The notes: generated from the sequence alone by a model not told the origin. A stretch of DNA of 64,000 nucleotides from an uncultured Sphingomonas sp. (GCA_913775315.1 CAJYIX010000007.1:1-64000), one strand, 5' to 3'; counted from the first letter of the stretch, positions 18,175 to 27,311 are shown. Made by a program: numbers and translations.

Positions 18175-18302
18175 ATCCTCCCCGCTTGCGGGGAGGGGGA
18201 CCAGCCGCGGCTGGTGGAGGGGGAGAGCGTCAAGCGGTTTGCGTGGGGTAGAGTCCCCGCCGCCGCCTCCGGCGGTTCCCCTCGCCGACAAGCGGGGAGG
18301 AT
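18175..18302. repeat. Inverted-repeat element between argD and argF
   Basis: Outer arms ATCCTCCCCGCTTG (18175-18188) and CAAGCGGGGAGGAT (18289-18302) are exact inverted repeats around about 100 bp that include CCAGCCGCGGCTGG and GCCTCCGGCGG hairpins. The right arm contains GGGGAGG (18294-18300), which is the argF Shine-Dalgarno. No gene fits inside. Confidence 0.8.
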
Positions 18303-18307
18303 TTAGA

Positions 18308-19225
18308 ATGCGCCATTTCCTGAACCTGTCCGATGCCGGCCCCGATGGGTGCGCCGCGATCCTCGCCGACGCGCTCGACCGCAAGCGGGCGCGGGCGGGC
18401 TGGACGAAGGGGCGCGTCGATGCCGATGCGCCGCTCGCCGGCCACGTCCTCGCGATGATCTTCGAGAAGAACTCGACCCGCACGCGCGTCAGCTTCGACA
18501 TGGCGATGCGCCAGCTCGGCGGGCAGGCGATGGTGATGGACGCCGGCTCGATGCAGCTCGGTCGGGGCGAAACGGTGGCCGACACCGCGCGCGTCCTGTC
18601 GCGCTATGTCGACGGGATCATGATCCGCACCGACGACCACGCCAAGGTCGAGGAGATGGCGGCGCACGCGACCGTCCCCGTCATCAACGGCCTGACCGAT
18701 TATTCGCATCCGTGCCAGATCATGGCGGACCTTTTGACGATCCTCGACACCGGCCGCTCGCTGCCGGGGCTAAAGGTCGCGTGGCTGGGCGACGGCAACA
18801 ACGTCCTCGCCTCGATCGTCGAGGCCGCCGGCATTTTCGGCTTCGGCGTGGTTTCCGCGTGCCCGCAGGGGTTCCAGCCCGCCGAGGCGGTGCTGGCATT
18901 GGGGAAGGGCCGCGCGACCTCTGTCGCGAGCCCGGACGAGGCGATCGAGGGCGCGGACGTGGTCGTCACCGACACCTGGATCTCGATGGGGCAGGCGCAT
19001 GCCGAGGCGAAGCTCGCGGCGATGATGCCCTATCAGGTCGACGCCGCGCTGATGGCGAAGGCCAAGCCCGGCGCCGCCTTCCTTCACTGCCTCCCCGCCC
19101 ACCGCGGCGAGGAAGTGACGGCGGACGTGATCGACGGGCCGCAGTCGCTGATCTGGGACGAGGCGGAGAATCGGCTGCATGCGCAGAAATCGATCCTGCG
19201 CTGGTGCTTCGGCCAGATCGGCTGA
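18308..19225 (+). CDS. argF: Ornithine carbamoyltransferase
   Basis: Makes citrulline from ornithine and carbamoyl phosphate. 305 residues from ATG 18308 ([20 protein letters not shown]). Motifs: [12 protein letters not shown] (carbamoyl phosphate binding), HPCQ in [12 protein letters not shown], and [11 protein letters not shown] (ornithine site). An upstream ORF extension crosses the repeat element and is rejected. The ribosome binding site GGGGAGG sits 7 bp upstream and belongs to the repeat's right arm. Confidence 0.96.
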   Translation: MRHFLNLSDAGPDGCAAILADALDRKRARAGWTKGRVDADAPLAGHVLAMIFEKNSTRTRVSFDMAMRQLGGQAMVMDAGSMQLGRGETVADTARVLSRYVDGIMIRTDDHAKVEEMAAHATVPVINGLTDYSHPCQIMADLLTILDTGRSLPGLKVAWLGDGNNVLASIVEAAGIFGFGVVSACPQGFQPAEAVLALGKGRATSVASPDEAIEGADVVVTDTWISMGQAHAEAKLAAMMPYQVDAALMAKAKPGAAFLHCLPAHRGEEVTADVIDGPQSLIWDEAENRLHAQKSILRWCFGQIG

Positions 19226-19260
19226 ACTTGTAACGGCGGGCGCGGCGCCTATTTCTGTCC

Positions 19261-19278
19261 CTCCAGCAATCGCTGGAG
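19261..19278 (+). terminator. CTCCAGC/GCTGGAG hairpin between argF and hslO
   Basis: Perfect 7-bp stem with an AATC loop, followed by a pyrimidine-rich TCTCTCGCCTCTT. Possible terminator of the arg unit. Confidence 0.45.
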
Positions 19279-19349
19279 TCTCTCGCCTCTTGCATTCTGC
19301 CTTTGGCCCGAGGCCCCGGTTCACGCCGGGGCGACGAGGAATATTCGAC

Positions 19350-20270
19350 ATGTCCCACCTGCCGCTGCCCCCCACCGACATCGATCGTGCGATTGGCTTC
19401 ACGCTGCCCGATCGCCATGCGCGCGGGCGCGTGGCGCGGTTGGGGCCGGTGCTCGACGAGATTCTGTCGGCGCACGCCTATCCCCCGGTGATCGAGCGGC
19501 TGCTGGCCGAGGCGCTGACGCTGACCGCGCTGCTCGGCTCGACGCTGAAGGACATGGAGGGGCAGCTCACCATCCAGGCGCAGACCGAGCGTGGGATCGT
19601 TAGCCTGATGGTCTGCGACTATCAGGGCGGACGCCTGCGCGGCTATGTCCAGTTCGATGCGCACCGCCTGTCGCAACTCGGCAAGAGCCCGTCGGTCCAT
19701 GCGCTGTTCAACAAGGGCTATCTGGCGGTCACGTTCGACCAGGCGTCGAGCGGCGAGCGGTACCAGGGGATCGTCCCCCTCGACGGCGAGACGCTGGGCG
19801 AGGCGGCGCAGGCCTATTTCATGCAATCGGAGCAGATCCCGAGCCTGGTGACCGTCGGCACGCATCGCGGTGCGGACGGCAAGCTGCGCGCCGGGGGCCT
19901 GTTCCTCCAGCACCTGCCCGAGGGCGAGGTCGGCCGCGAGCGGCTGCATGCGCGGGAGGACCATCCCGAGTGGAAGCATGTCGAGACGCTGGCGGCGACG
20001 ATGGGGCAGGACGAGCTGGCCGATCCGTCGATCCCGCTCGAGAACCTCGTCTGGCGCCTGTTCAACGAGGAGCGCGAGGTGCGCACGCTGGTCGGTGTCG
20101 ACCTGAAGCGCGGGTGCCGGTGCGATCCCGACTACATCCGCTCGGTCATCGCCAAGTTCCCGGAAGCGGATCGCGCGGAGATGGCGGACGAGGACGGGAT
20201 GATCGTCGTCGACTGCGCCTTTTGCGCCACCAAGTTCCCGGTTCCTCTGGGCGAGATCGCCGGAAACTGA
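19350..20270 (+). CDS. hslO: Redox-regulated chaperone Hsp33
   Basis: Cytoplasmic holdase switched on by oxidation. 306 residues from ATG 19350 (MSHLPLPPTDIDRAIGFTLP). The C-terminal redox switch has the paired CxC and CxxC zinc ligands: RGCRCDPDYI and VDCAFCATKF. No frame change. It follows argF by 124 bp and ends before a strong terminator at 20318. Confidence 0.94.
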   Translation: MSHLPLPPTDIDRAIGFTLPDRHARGRVARLGPVLDEILSAHAYPPVIERLLAEALTLTALLGSTLKDMEGQLTIQAQTERGIVSLMVCDYQGGRLRGYVQFDAHRLSQLGKSPSVHALFNKGYLAVTFDQASSGERYQGIVPLDGETLGEAAQAYFMQSEQIPSLVTVGTHRGADGKLRAGGLFLQHLPEGEVGRERLHAREDHPEWKHVETLAATMGQDELADPSIPLENLVWRLFNEEREVRTLVGVDLKRGCRCDPDYIRSVIAKFPEADRAEMADEDGMIVVDCAFCATKFPVPLGEIAGN

Positions 20271-20317
20271 ACAGGGCCTTGCAAGCCTGACCCCGGCTTC
20301 CCACTTTGGTTTTTTGT

Positions 20318-20352
20318 ACGGCGGCGTCGATTATTCCCGACGCCGCCGTTTT
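20318..20352 (+). terminator. Intrinsic terminator after hslO
   Basis: Perfect 12-bp stem ACGGCGGCGTCG/CGACGCCGCCGT with an 8-base loop, followed by TTTT. Confidence 0.9.
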
Positions 20353-20374
20353 CGAATGACAGGGAGTGACGGCG

Positions 20375-20782
20375 ATGGCGACGGGCAAGGGGTATGGCGT
20401 ACTGGCCGGCATCGTGCTGGCGATGGGCGCCGGGCTTGCCAGCGCCGCGCCTGCGCAGGCACCGGGGCTGAAAGTCCTTTCCCAGATCGAGCCCGGCCGC
20501 TGGCAGCTTCGCGAGACCGACAGCAAGACCGAGCGAACCGTCTGCCTGTCCGACCCGCGCATCCTGATCCAGTTGCATCACGGCGCCAGCCAGTGCTCGC
20601 GCTTCATCGTCGACAATCAGGATGCGACGGGCACGGTTCATTACACCTGCTCGGGCGCGGGACACGGGCGCACGACGATCTCGGTCGAGACGCCGCGGCT
20701 GATCCATGTTGAGACGCAGGGACTGGCCAACGGCCTTCCCTTCGAAAGCGAGATCGAGGCGCGGCGGCTGGGCGGCTGCTGA
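20375..20782 (+). CDS. Secreted protein of unknown function (DUF3617-like)
   Basis: 135 residues. The N-terminus [24 protein letters not shown] looks like a signal peptide cut near ASA-AP; the mature part has PGRWQLRE, three spaced cysteines (TVCLSD, SQCSRF, YTCSGA) and a final GGC. The layout resembles DUF3617 proteins, but I am not certain. Start: ATG 20375, 8 bp after AGGGAG; a GTG at 20366 overlaps that site. No functional neighbour. Confidence 0.7.
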   Translation: MATGKGYGVLAGIVLAMGAGLASAAPAQAPGLKVLSQIEPGRWQLRETDSKTERTVCLSDPRILIQLHHGASQCSRFIVDNQDATGTVHYTCSGAGHGRTTISVETPRLIHVETQGLANGLPFESEIEARRLGGC

Positions 20783-20891
20783 CGCCATAGGCGGTTGCCG
20801 TATCGCGGCGGTCCGCCACCGTTGCCGATGTGGTTGATGGTTCGGTAAGGCTGTTGCCGCTAAGGACGGCGTCAGCCGAAAGGGACCGATC

Positions 20892-21503
20892 TTGCGTAAA
20901 CCGATGACCGTCGCCGCGTTGACCGAATTGGGGCGCGTGCAACTCTCGCCCAATTTCTACATGCGCGACTTCCTCTATTCGGAAGTGGCGGCGATCTATG
21001 GCCTGTCGAACATTCCCGACAATCCCGATCTGGCGATCGAGGCGGGTAAGCGATTGTGCACCGAATTGCTCGAACCGTTGCAGGACGAGTTCGGGCGGAT
21101 CGCAATTCGCTCCGCCTATCGCTCGGCCGAGGTCAATCGGACGGGCAATGCAAAGGGGCATAATTGCGCGCCCAACGAGCGCAACCACGCCGCGCATATC
21201 TGGGACGTGCGCGATGCAAAGGGCCATATGGGCGCGACCGCGTGCATCGTCGTGCCGAGCTTCGCCAACCGCTTCGACCAGCCCGGCGACTGGCAGAAGC
21301 TCGCCTGGTGGGTGCACGACCATTTGCCCTATTCGACGATGGAGTTCTTCCCAGTCTATTGGGCGTTCAATTTGAACTGGCACGAGGCGCCGGCGCGCAT
21401 GATCTACAGCCACGTCCCCGACGCGCGGGGCTATCTGACGAAGCCCGGCATGGCGAACCACGAGGGGAGCCACGAGGCGGAGTGGGCGGGGATCCTGCCC
21501 TAA
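20892..21503 (+). CDS. Peptidase M15-like / D-Ala-D-Ala carboxypeptidase-like protein
   Basis: 203 residues starting at TTG 20892 after AAAGGGA, or 199 from ATG 20904. The central IRSAYRSAEVNRTGNAKGHN...NHAAHIWDVRDAKG resembles the SGYRSP...H...D metal-site region of the M15 fold, and HDHLPYSTMEFFP could supply the other ligands; the exact zinc triad is not proven. There is no signal peptide. The stop overlaps the MTA phosphorylase stop by 3 bp, convergently. Function uncertain. Confidence 0.6.
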   Translation: MRKPMTVAALTELGRVQLSPNFYMRDFLYSEVAAIYGLSNIPDNPDLAIEAGKRLCTELLEPLQDEFGRIAIRSAYRSAEVNRTGNAKGHNCAPNERNHAAHIWDVRDAKGHMGATACIVVPSFANRFDQPGDWQKLAWWVHDHLPYSTMEFFPVYWAFNLNWHEAPARMIYSHVPDARGYLTKPGMANHEGSHEAEWAGILP

Positions 21504-22366
21504 CGCAGGACGCGGCCTGCCACGGCTTCCAGCTTTGCCAGCACCTCGGGGTCACGCGCCGACGGCGCCGTAATCAGCGCGGCATCGAGACAGGTGTCGA
21601 TCGGCGAGGGTGTCCGCGCCACCGGCAGCGACCGCAAAAGGTTCACGACCATCGCCCGTGCCTTCACCGCGTTGGTCGACAACTGGCCGATCACTGCGGC
21701 GACATCGACGGCTTCCTCGCCCTCGCGCCAGCAGTCGTAATCTGTCACCATGCCGACCAGCGCGTATGGCAACTCCGCCTCCCGCGCGAGCTTCGCCTCC
21801 GGCATCGCGGTCATGCCGATCACCTCGCAGCCCCATTGGCGATATAGGTTGCTTTCGGCCCGCGTCGAGAATTGCGGCCCCTCCATCGCCAGATACGTCC
21901 CGCTGCGATGCACCGACGCGCCCGCCGCCTCGGCGGCATCGGCCGCCAGCGTGGACAGGCGCGGGCAGACGGGATCGGCCATCGAGACATGCGCGACCAT
22001 GCCGGTGCCGAAGAAGCTGGCCGTCCGCCCCTTCGTTCGGTCGATGAACTGGTCGATGATGCTGAACGTCCCCGGCGCCCGATCCTCGGCCAAGCTGCCG
22101 ACCGACGACACCGCCAGCACGTCGGTGACGCCCAGCCGCTTCAGCGCGTCGATGTTGGCGCGCGCGTTGAGGTCGGACGGGTCGATCCGGTGGCCCCGGC
22201 CGTGGCGCGGTAGGAAGGCGACGCGGACATGGCCGATCCGGCCCGTATAGATCGCGTCCGACGGCTTGCCCCACGGCGTCCCGACATCGACCCAGCCGGC
22301 ATCCTCGATCCCCTCGACATCGTACAGGCCCGATCCGCCGATGATGCCGATGTGCCACCCTGCCAT
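21500..22366 (-). CDS. mtnP: S-methyl-5'-thioadenosine phosphorylase
   Basis: Phosphorolysis of methylthioadenosine to adenine and methylthioribose-1-phosphate in methionine salvage; 288 residues from ATG 22364-22366. Family motifs: IIGGSGLYD near the N-terminus, FLPRHGRGHRIDPSDLNARAN (phosphate and substrate residues), TYLAMEGPQFSTRAES, and GMTAMPEAKLAREAELPYAL. The catalytic Asp lies in VTDYDCWRE. No other salvage gene is adjacent. Confidence 0.94.
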   Translation of the reverse strand: MAGWHIGIIGGSGLYDVEGIEDAGWVDVGTPWGKPSDAIYTGRIGHVRVAFLPRHGRGHRIDPSDLNARANIDALKRLGVTDVLAVSSVGSLAEDRAPGTFSIIDQFIDRTKGRTASFFGTGMVAHVSMADPVCPRLSTLAADAAEAAGASVHRSGTYLAMEGPQFSTRAESNLYRQWGCEVIGMTAMPEAKLAREAELPYALVGMVTDYDCWREGEEAVDVAAVIGQLSTNAVKARAMVVNLLRSLPVARTPSPIDTCLDAALITAPSARDPEVLAKLEAVAGRVLR

Positions 22367-22422
22367 GCATCGTCCCCGTTCAGTCATTGCCGCGAAAGCT
22401 TCGCCGCCCTAACCATGAGGCC

Positions 22423-22836
22423 ATGAAGCATAAAGCCCTGTTTTCCGCGGCCCTGATGGGCCTCTCCGCAACCGCCGCGCACGCGGCCGAGCCGGTCACC
22501 GGCCGCTGGCTGACCGAGGGGGGCGCGGCGATCGTCTCGATCAAGCCGTGCGGTCAGAATCTCTGCGGCGCGATCGAGCGCGTGGTGAAGCCGACGCCCG
22601 GCGGCCCGACCACCGATGCGAAGAACCCGAACCCGGCGCTGCGCAACCGCCCCTATGTTGGCATCACGATCCTGAGCGGCTTCACCAACAACGGTGACGA
22701 CTGGCGCGGCCAGATCTATGATCCCAAGTCGGGCAAGACCTATCGCTCGATCATCAAGGCGGCGGGCAACACGCTGGACGTGAAGGGCTGCATCGCGGTG
22801 TTCTGTCGCAGCCAGACCTGGACGCGCGTGCGCTGA
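22423..22836 (+). CDS. DUF2147 family secreted protein
   Basis: 137 residues. Signal peptide MKHKALFSAALMGLSATAA cut near AHA-AE. The mature part has VTGRWLTEGGAAIVSIKPCG...LCGAI and YDPKSGKTYRSIIKAAGNTLDVKGC, the DUF2147 pattern, a small beta-rich periplasmic family of unknown role. The start is the ATG after a short leader at 22387. Confidence 0.88.
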   Translation: MKHKALFSAALMGLSATAAHAAEPVTGRWLTEGGAAIVSIKPCGQNLCGAIERVVKPTPGGPTTDAKNPNPALRNRPYVGITILSGFTNNGDDWRGQIYDPKSGKTYRSIIKAAGNTLDVKGCIAVFCRSQTWTRVR

Positions 22837-22870
22837 TTGATTGCCGGCGCCCGCAACGGGCGCCGGCTCA

Positions 22871-23224
22871 TCAAACTGTGAAGCTCTCGCCGCAGCCGCA
22901 GGCGCCCTTGGCATTCGGGTTGGCGAAGACGAAGCCGGCGGTAAAGTCGTCCTCCACCCAATCCATCGTCGAGCCGATCAGGTACAGCACCGATCCGCCA
23001 TCGACGAAGAAGGTACCCCCCGGCGTCTCTATCCGCTCGTCCATCGGATTGGCGGCGGCGACGTAATCGACCGAATAGGCAAGGCCCGAACAGCCGCGCC
23101 GCGGGGTCGACAGCTTGACGCCGACCGATCCGTCGGGCGCGCGCGCCATCAGGTCAGCGACGCGCGCCTCGGCCGCGGGGGTCAGGTGGATTGCCTGGGG
23201 GCGGGCGCGGGTGGTCGTCGTCAT
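22871..23224 (-). CDS. sufA: A-type Fe-S carrier, SufA-like
   Basis: 117 residues of the HesB/IscA family, the last gene of the suf operon. The three cluster-binding cysteines are Cys45 (RRGCSGLAY) and the CGC near the C-terminus (KGACGCGESF). A-type carriers pass Fe-S clusters to target enzymes. The gene begins 1 bp after the end of sufT, which supports cotranscription. Confidence 0.95.
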   Translation of the reverse strand: MTTTTRARPQAIHLTPAAEARVADLMARAPDGSVGVKLSTPRRGCSGLAYSVDYVAAANPMDERIETPGGTFFVDGGSVLYLIGSTMDWVEDDFTAGFVFANPNAKGACGCGESFTV

Positions 23225-23225
23225 C

Positions 23226-23693
23226 TTACAGCATCCCGAGTTCGAGGCGCGCCTCGTCGGACATCTTCATCGGGTCCCAGGGCGGGTCCCAGACGAGGTT
23301 GACGTCGACTGCGCCCACGCCGGGCACGCTGCCGACGCGAAGCTCGACCTCGGTCGGCATCGTCTCCGCCACCGGGCAATGGGGCGTCGTCAGCGTCATC
23401 GTGACGGCGGCATGGCCGTCGTCCGATACCTCGACGCCGTAGATCAGGCCCAGGTCGTAGATGTTGACCGGGATCTCGGGGTCGTAAATGTCCTTCAATG
23501 CCTCGATGATCGCGTCATAGGTGGCGCCGCCGGGCTGGCCGGCCGAAACGCCCTCGGGCTTCTGCGCGAGGAAGCCGTCCAGATAGTCCCGCGTCCGCTC
23601 CGGGCGCGGCGCGGCATCCTCCGCATCGCTCACGCGGGCGCGGGGTGGGGGGGCTACGGCCTCGACTTCTTCGACCTTGATATTGTCAGCCAT
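23226..23693 (-). CDS. sufT: SUF-associated DUF59/MIP18 protein
   Basis: 155 residues. An N-terminal acidic and Pro-rich extension of about 60 residues is followed by the DUF59 domain: IIEALKDIYDPEIPVNIYDL ... MTLTTPHCPVAETMP ... VNLVWDPPWDPMKMSDEAR, with DPEIP and the TxxxCP Cys. SufT works in Fe-S maturation under high demand. The ATG overlaps the sufS stop as TAATG. Confidence 0.93.
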   Translation of the reverse strand: MADNIKVEEVEAVAPPPRARVSDAEDAAPRPERTRDYLDGFLAQKPEGVSAGQPGGATYDAIIEALKDIYDPEIPVNIYDLGLIYGVEVSDDGHAAVTMTLTTPHCPVAETMPTEVELRVGSVPGVGAVDVNLVWDPPWDPMKMSDEARLELGML

Positions 23694-24922
23694 TATCCGA
23701 AAATCCGTGTAACGCGTTCAATTCCTTTGACCAGCGCGGCAACGTCGCGCGGGCCGTTATAGACGCCGAAGCTGGCGCGCGCTGTCGCCGGGATGCCAAG
23801 ATGGTCCATCAGCGGTTGCGCGCAATGGTGCCCCGCGCGGATTGCGACACGGCCCTCGTCGAGGATCGTGCCGACGTCGTGGGGGTGCACGCCCTTGACC
23901 ATGAAGCTGACGATGCCTGCCGAGTCCGCCGGTCCGAACAGCCGCACCGAATTCAGGCCCGACAACGCCTCTCGCGCCTCGCGAACCAGTGCGCCCTCAT
24001 GCGCGTGGATCGCCTCCAGCCCGATCGCGTCGACATAGTCGATCGCCGCGTGCAAGCCGAGAACGCCGACGATATGCGGGGTCCCGGCCTCGAACCGCGC
24101 GGGCGGGGCCGCATAGGTGGTGCCGGCGAACGAGACCTTGTCGATCATCGCACCGCCACCCTGATAGGGCGGCATCGCTTCGAGCAGTTCGCCGCGACCC
24201 CACAGCACGCCGATCCCGGTCGGGCCGTAGAGCTTGTGCGCGGAAAAGACGTAGAAGTCACAGCCGAGTGCGGCCACATCGACTGGCAGTCGCGGCACTG
24301 CCTGACACCCGTCGAGCAGCAACTTCGCGCCGACGCCGTGCGCCAGTTCGGCGGCGCGCCTTGCGTCCAGCACCGCGCCGGTCACGTTCGACACATGCGC
24401 CAGCGCGACCAGCTTGTGCGCGGGCGTCAGCATCGCCGCCATGTCGTCAAGGTCGATCGCGTGATCCGGGGTCAGCGGCACCACATCGATTGCCGCGCCG
24501 ACGCGCTCCGCCGCCAGCTGCCACGGCACGATGTTCGAGTGATGCTCTAGCTGCGAAAGGAGGATGCGGTCGCCGGCCTTAAGTTGAGTTTCCGCCCAGC
24601 ACTGCGCGACGAGGTTGATCCCCTCGGTCGCGCCGCGGACGAACACGCACTCGTCGGGGCTGGCCGCGCCTATGAAGCCGGCCACCCGCCGCCGCGCCGC
24701 CTCGTACGCGAGCGTCATGTCGGCCGACCGCTGATAGACGCCGCGATGCACCGTCGCATAGGTCGTGTCATAGGCGCGGGTGATTGCGTCGATCACCGTT
24801 TGCGGCTTCTGCGCGGTCGCCGCCGTGTCGAGATAGGCCCAGCCCTCCGGGATCGCCGGGAAGTCGGCGAGCCGGTCGAGCGGGCGGGCAGCCTCGTTCA
24901 GGGGGACGGTCAGCGGGGTCAT
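23693..24922 (-). CDS. sufS: Cysteine desulfurase SufS
   Basis: PLP enzyme that releases sulfur from cysteine for Fe-S assembly; 409 residues from ATG 24920-24922 (MTPLTVPLNEAARPLDRLAD). The Schiff-base Lys is in FSAHKLYGPTGIGVLWG; the active Cys in RAGHHCAQPLMDHLG. The ATG overlaps the sufD stop as ATGA. There is no SufE gene in the visible operon. Confidence 0.96.
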   Translation of the reverse strand: MTPLTVPLNEAARPLDRLADFPAIPEGWAYLDTAATAQKPQTVIDAITRAYDTTYATVHRGVYQRSADMTLAYEAARRRVAGFIGAASPDECVFVRGATEGINLVAQCWAETQLKAGDRILLSQLEHHSNIVPWQLAAERVGAAIDVVPLTPDHAIDLDDMAAMLTPAHKLVALAHVSNVTGAVLDARRAAELAHGVGAKLLLDGCQAVPRLPVDVAALGCDFYVFSAHKLYGPTGIGVLWGRGELLEAMPPYQGGGAMIDKVSFAGTTYAAPPARFEAGTPHIVGVLGLHAAIDYVDAIGLEAIHAHEGALVREAREALSGLNSVRLFGPADSAGIVSFMVKGVHPHDVGTILDEGRVAIRAGHHCAQPLMDHLGIPATARASFGVYNGPRDVAALVKGIERVTRIFG

Positions 24923-25992
24923 AGCGCCTCGTTCAGCCACGCTTCGGCATCGGCGGCGAAGGCCTGTCGCACCGCCTCGACCTCGATCCGGTCGATCGCG
25001 TCGGCGACGAAGGCGCGCGTCAGCATCGCCTTGGCCGGCCCCTCGGGCAGGCCGCGCGACTGCAGGTAGAACAGCGCCTGCTTGTCCAACTCCCCGACCG
25101 TGGCACCGTGCGCGCACTTCACATCGTCTGCGAAGATTTCGAGCTCGGGCTTGAGGTTGACGGTTGCCGTGCGGTGCAAGAGGAGCCCGCGAAGCGACTG
25201 CTCGCCATCGGTTTTCTGCGCGCCGCGCGCCACATCGACCCGCGCCGCTAGGCTGGCGGCTGAGCGATCGGCGGCGACCGCGCGCCAGATCTGGCGGCTC
25301 GCGCCGTCGAGCGCAGCGTGGCGAACGGTGACCGCGCACTCTTGCTTCTGTTCGCCGCGGGTCAGCAGTGCGCCGCCCATTTCGGCCAGCCCGCCGTCGC
25401 CGGTGACGACGAGTTCGCCGTCGATCCGGCTTGCGGCGTTCCCTGCGCCGAGGAAGATGCTGGCAAGGCTCGCCGCCGCGCCGATCTCGGCCTCCTCGCG
25501 CAGGCTGACGAACCCCGACGCCTGGAGCAGGCGGACCGAGCGGGTCAGTCGCGCGCCGTCGGCCAGGCGGATCGTCGTCAGGCGGTTCGTCCAGCCCGCG
25601 CCGACATACGTCTCAACGATCGAGGCGGCGGCATCGCGGTCGAGCTCGATGACGCCGGGCAGGTGGTTCTCGCCCCCCGTCGCGATATGCACAATTTGTA
25701 TCGCCGCAACCGTTTGATCGACTGCCAGCGTTAGTCGCCAGCCGTCACCGGCCGTCGCTGCGCCGAGAGGGTGTGCAGTCGACGGGCTGATCGTCTCGAC
25801 CGACACTTCACCCGGCGTGCTAAGTTCAGGCTGAAAGACGCCGTCCTGAAACACAAGGCGCGGGCCGTCGCCATCGATCCACAGGCCGTCGATCGCGGGC
25901 GCGCTGCCGCGATCCGTCGCTCGCGCCGCCTCCAGTGCGGCGAGGTCGGTCCAGCGCCATGCCTCCATCCGATTGGTGGGAAGCTGCGTCAC
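24919..25992 (-). CDS. sufD: Fe-S assembly scaffold subunit SufD
   Basis: 357 residues. Partner of SufB and SufC in the cluster scaffold. The C-terminal beta-helix core shows SLRGLLLHRTATVNLKPELE...ADDVKCAHGATVGELDKQALFYLQSRG, which contains the KCAHGATVG signature. The N-terminal half is divergent, as in the family. The stop overlaps sufS; sufC precedes with a 4-bp overlap. Confidence 0.94.
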   Translation of the reverse strand: MTQLPTNRMEAWRWTDLAALEAARATDRGSAPAIDGLWIDGDGPRLVFQDGVFQPELSTPGEVSVETISPSTAHPLGAATAGDGWRLTLAVDQTVAAIQIVHIATGGENHLPGVIELDRDAAASIVETYVGAGWTNRLTTIRLADGARLTRSVRLLQASGFVSLREEAEIGAAASLASIFLGAGNAASRIDGELVVTGDGGLAEMGGALLTRGEQKQECAVTVRHAALDGASRQIWRAVAADRSAASLAARVDVARGAQKTDGEQSLRGLLLHRTATVNLKPELEIFADDVKCAHGATVGELDKQALFYLQSRGLPEGPAKAMLTRAFVADAIDRIEVEAVRQAFAADAEAWLNEAL

Positions 25993-26732
25993 GCCGCGAT
26001 CGCTCCATAGCCCTCGCGCTCGAGTTCGAGCGCAAGGTCCGGGCCGCCTGAGCGGATGATCCGCCCATCGGCCAACACGTGGACGAAATCGGGACGGACG
26101 TAATCGAGCAGACGCTGATAGTGCGTGATGAGCACCACCGCCTTGTCCGGCGCGCGCATGATGCGATTGATGCCGTCGCCGACGATGCGCAGCGCATCGA
26201 TGTCGAGGCCGCTGTCGGTTTCGTCCAGCACGGCGATGCGCGGGTCGAGGATGCCCATCTGCACCATCTCGTTCCGCTTCTTCTCGCCGCCCGAAAAGCC
26301 GACATTGACCGGCCGCTTCAGCATCTCGGCATCCATGCCGAGCGCTGCCGCCTGCGCGCGTGCGACCTTGAGGAACTCGGCACCCGACAGCGGAGCCTGC
26401 CCACGCGCCCGGCGCTGGCTGTTCAGCGCCTCGCGCAGGAAGTGGAGGTTCGAGATGCCGGGGATCTCGACCGGATACTGGAAGCCGAGGAACAGGCCGG
26501 CGGCGGCACGCTCGTGCGCGTCCATCTCGAGCAGGTCCTCGCCCTCGAGGCTGATCGACCCGCCGGTCACCTCATAGGCGGCGCGGCCCCCGAGGACGTA
26601 GCCGAGCGTCGACTTGCCCGCACCGTTCGGCCCCATGATCGCATGCACCTCGCCCGCATTCACGGTGAGCGAGAGGCCCTTGAGGATGGGCTTGCCGTCG
26701 ATTTCGGCGTGGAGGTCTTCAATCCTGAGCAT
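25989..26732 (-). CDS. sufC: Fe-S assembly ATPase SufC
   Basis: 247 residues of ABC-ATPase fold. Walker A GPNGAGKSTLGYVLGG; the signature FSGGEKKRNEMVQM; Walker B AVLDETDSGLDIDALRIV; the switch His in VLITHYQR. The start is the third in-frame codon (ATG 26730-26732), which has AGG at 6 bp spacing; two further starts lie just upstream. Preceded by a small exported protein whose stop overlaps at 26719. Confidence 0.95.
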   Translation of the reverse strand: MLRIEDLHAEIDGKPILKGLSLTVNAGEVHAIMGPNGAGKSTLGYVLGGRAAYEVTGGSISLEGEDLLEMDAHERAAAGLFLGFQYPVEIPGISNLHFLREALNSQRRARGQAPLSGAEFLKVARAQAAALGMDAEMLKRPVNVGFSGGEKKRNEMVQMGILDPRIAVLDETDSGLDIDALRIVGDGINRIMRAPDKAVVLITHYQRLLDYVRPDFVHVLADGRIIRSGGPDLALELEREGYGAIAA

Positions 26733-27012
26733 CATCAACCTGCTTTGAAGCGAAATAGGTGTCGAGAAAGCGCGCGCGACCGTCGCGGACGCAGGTCCGA
26801 AAGGCCTCGCCGCGCCCCTTATCTAAGCTTTGCATCGCCACCTCGCAGACGCCGCTGTCGATCGCCGCGTCGCCACTGGTGCGCGTCACCCGGCAGTGGC
26901 GCTTCCCAGTGACGAGGTTGCGGCCGACCGTCCCCCGCGTGGCGTCGAACCGCTTGCCGACGACGACAAGGTCGGGGTCCTGCACGAGAAAGGCGAGGGT
27001 CAGCGCGATCAT
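26719..27012 (-). CDS. Small predicted exported protein inside the suf operon (second)
   Basis: 97 residues, starting at ATG 27010-27012. A short hydrophobic N-terminus ([11 protein letters not shown]) suggests export. Three cysteines (HCRVT, VCEVA, TCVRD) and no known domain. It starts inside the stop of the previous small gene (ATGA) and its stop overlaps the sufC start region, so it is coupled to the suf genes. I do not recognise the family. Confidence 0.7.
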   Translation of the reverse strand: MIALTLAFLVQDPDLVVVGKRFDATRGTVGRNLVTGKRHCRVTRTSGDAAIDSGVCEVAMQSLDKGRGEAFRTCVRDGRARFLDTYFASKQVDDAQD

Positions 27013-27311
27013 GGCTTGGGCACGTCGGCAAGGTCGCCGTCGACCTGTTCGGCCGACACGGGATCTTCGAGCACCTTGCGCGTCGAGGCATCGACCTTGT
27101 CGAACATCGTGGCGTCCTCCGGCCGTGCGGACTTGCGCTTCGGCGCGCACAGCTTGAGCGCCGCATCGTGGATCGCGAGCCGCGCGGCCACCTCGGCGGG
27201 CGGGTCGATCATCGCCGGGTCGGCATTGATCCGCGACGACAGGCAATCGGCATAGCCGGCCACCGCATCGCTCGGCGTCACCTGCGCGAAAAGGAGCAGC
27301 GCGAGGATCAC
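27009..27311 (-). CDS. Small predicted exported protein inside the suf operon (first)
   Basis: 100 residues from GTG 27309-27311. The N-terminus [18 protein letters not shown] looks like a signal peptide; two cysteines (ADCLSS, LCAPKRK) and a basic-acidic C-terminal half follow. The start overlaps the sufB stop as GTGA, and the stop overlaps the next small gene. No family recognised. Confidence 0.7.
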   Translation of the reverse strand: MILALLLFAQVTPSDAVAGYADCLSSRINADPAMIDPPAEVAARLAIHDAALKLCAPKRKSARPEDATMFDKVDASTRKVLEDPVSAEQVDGDLADVPKP

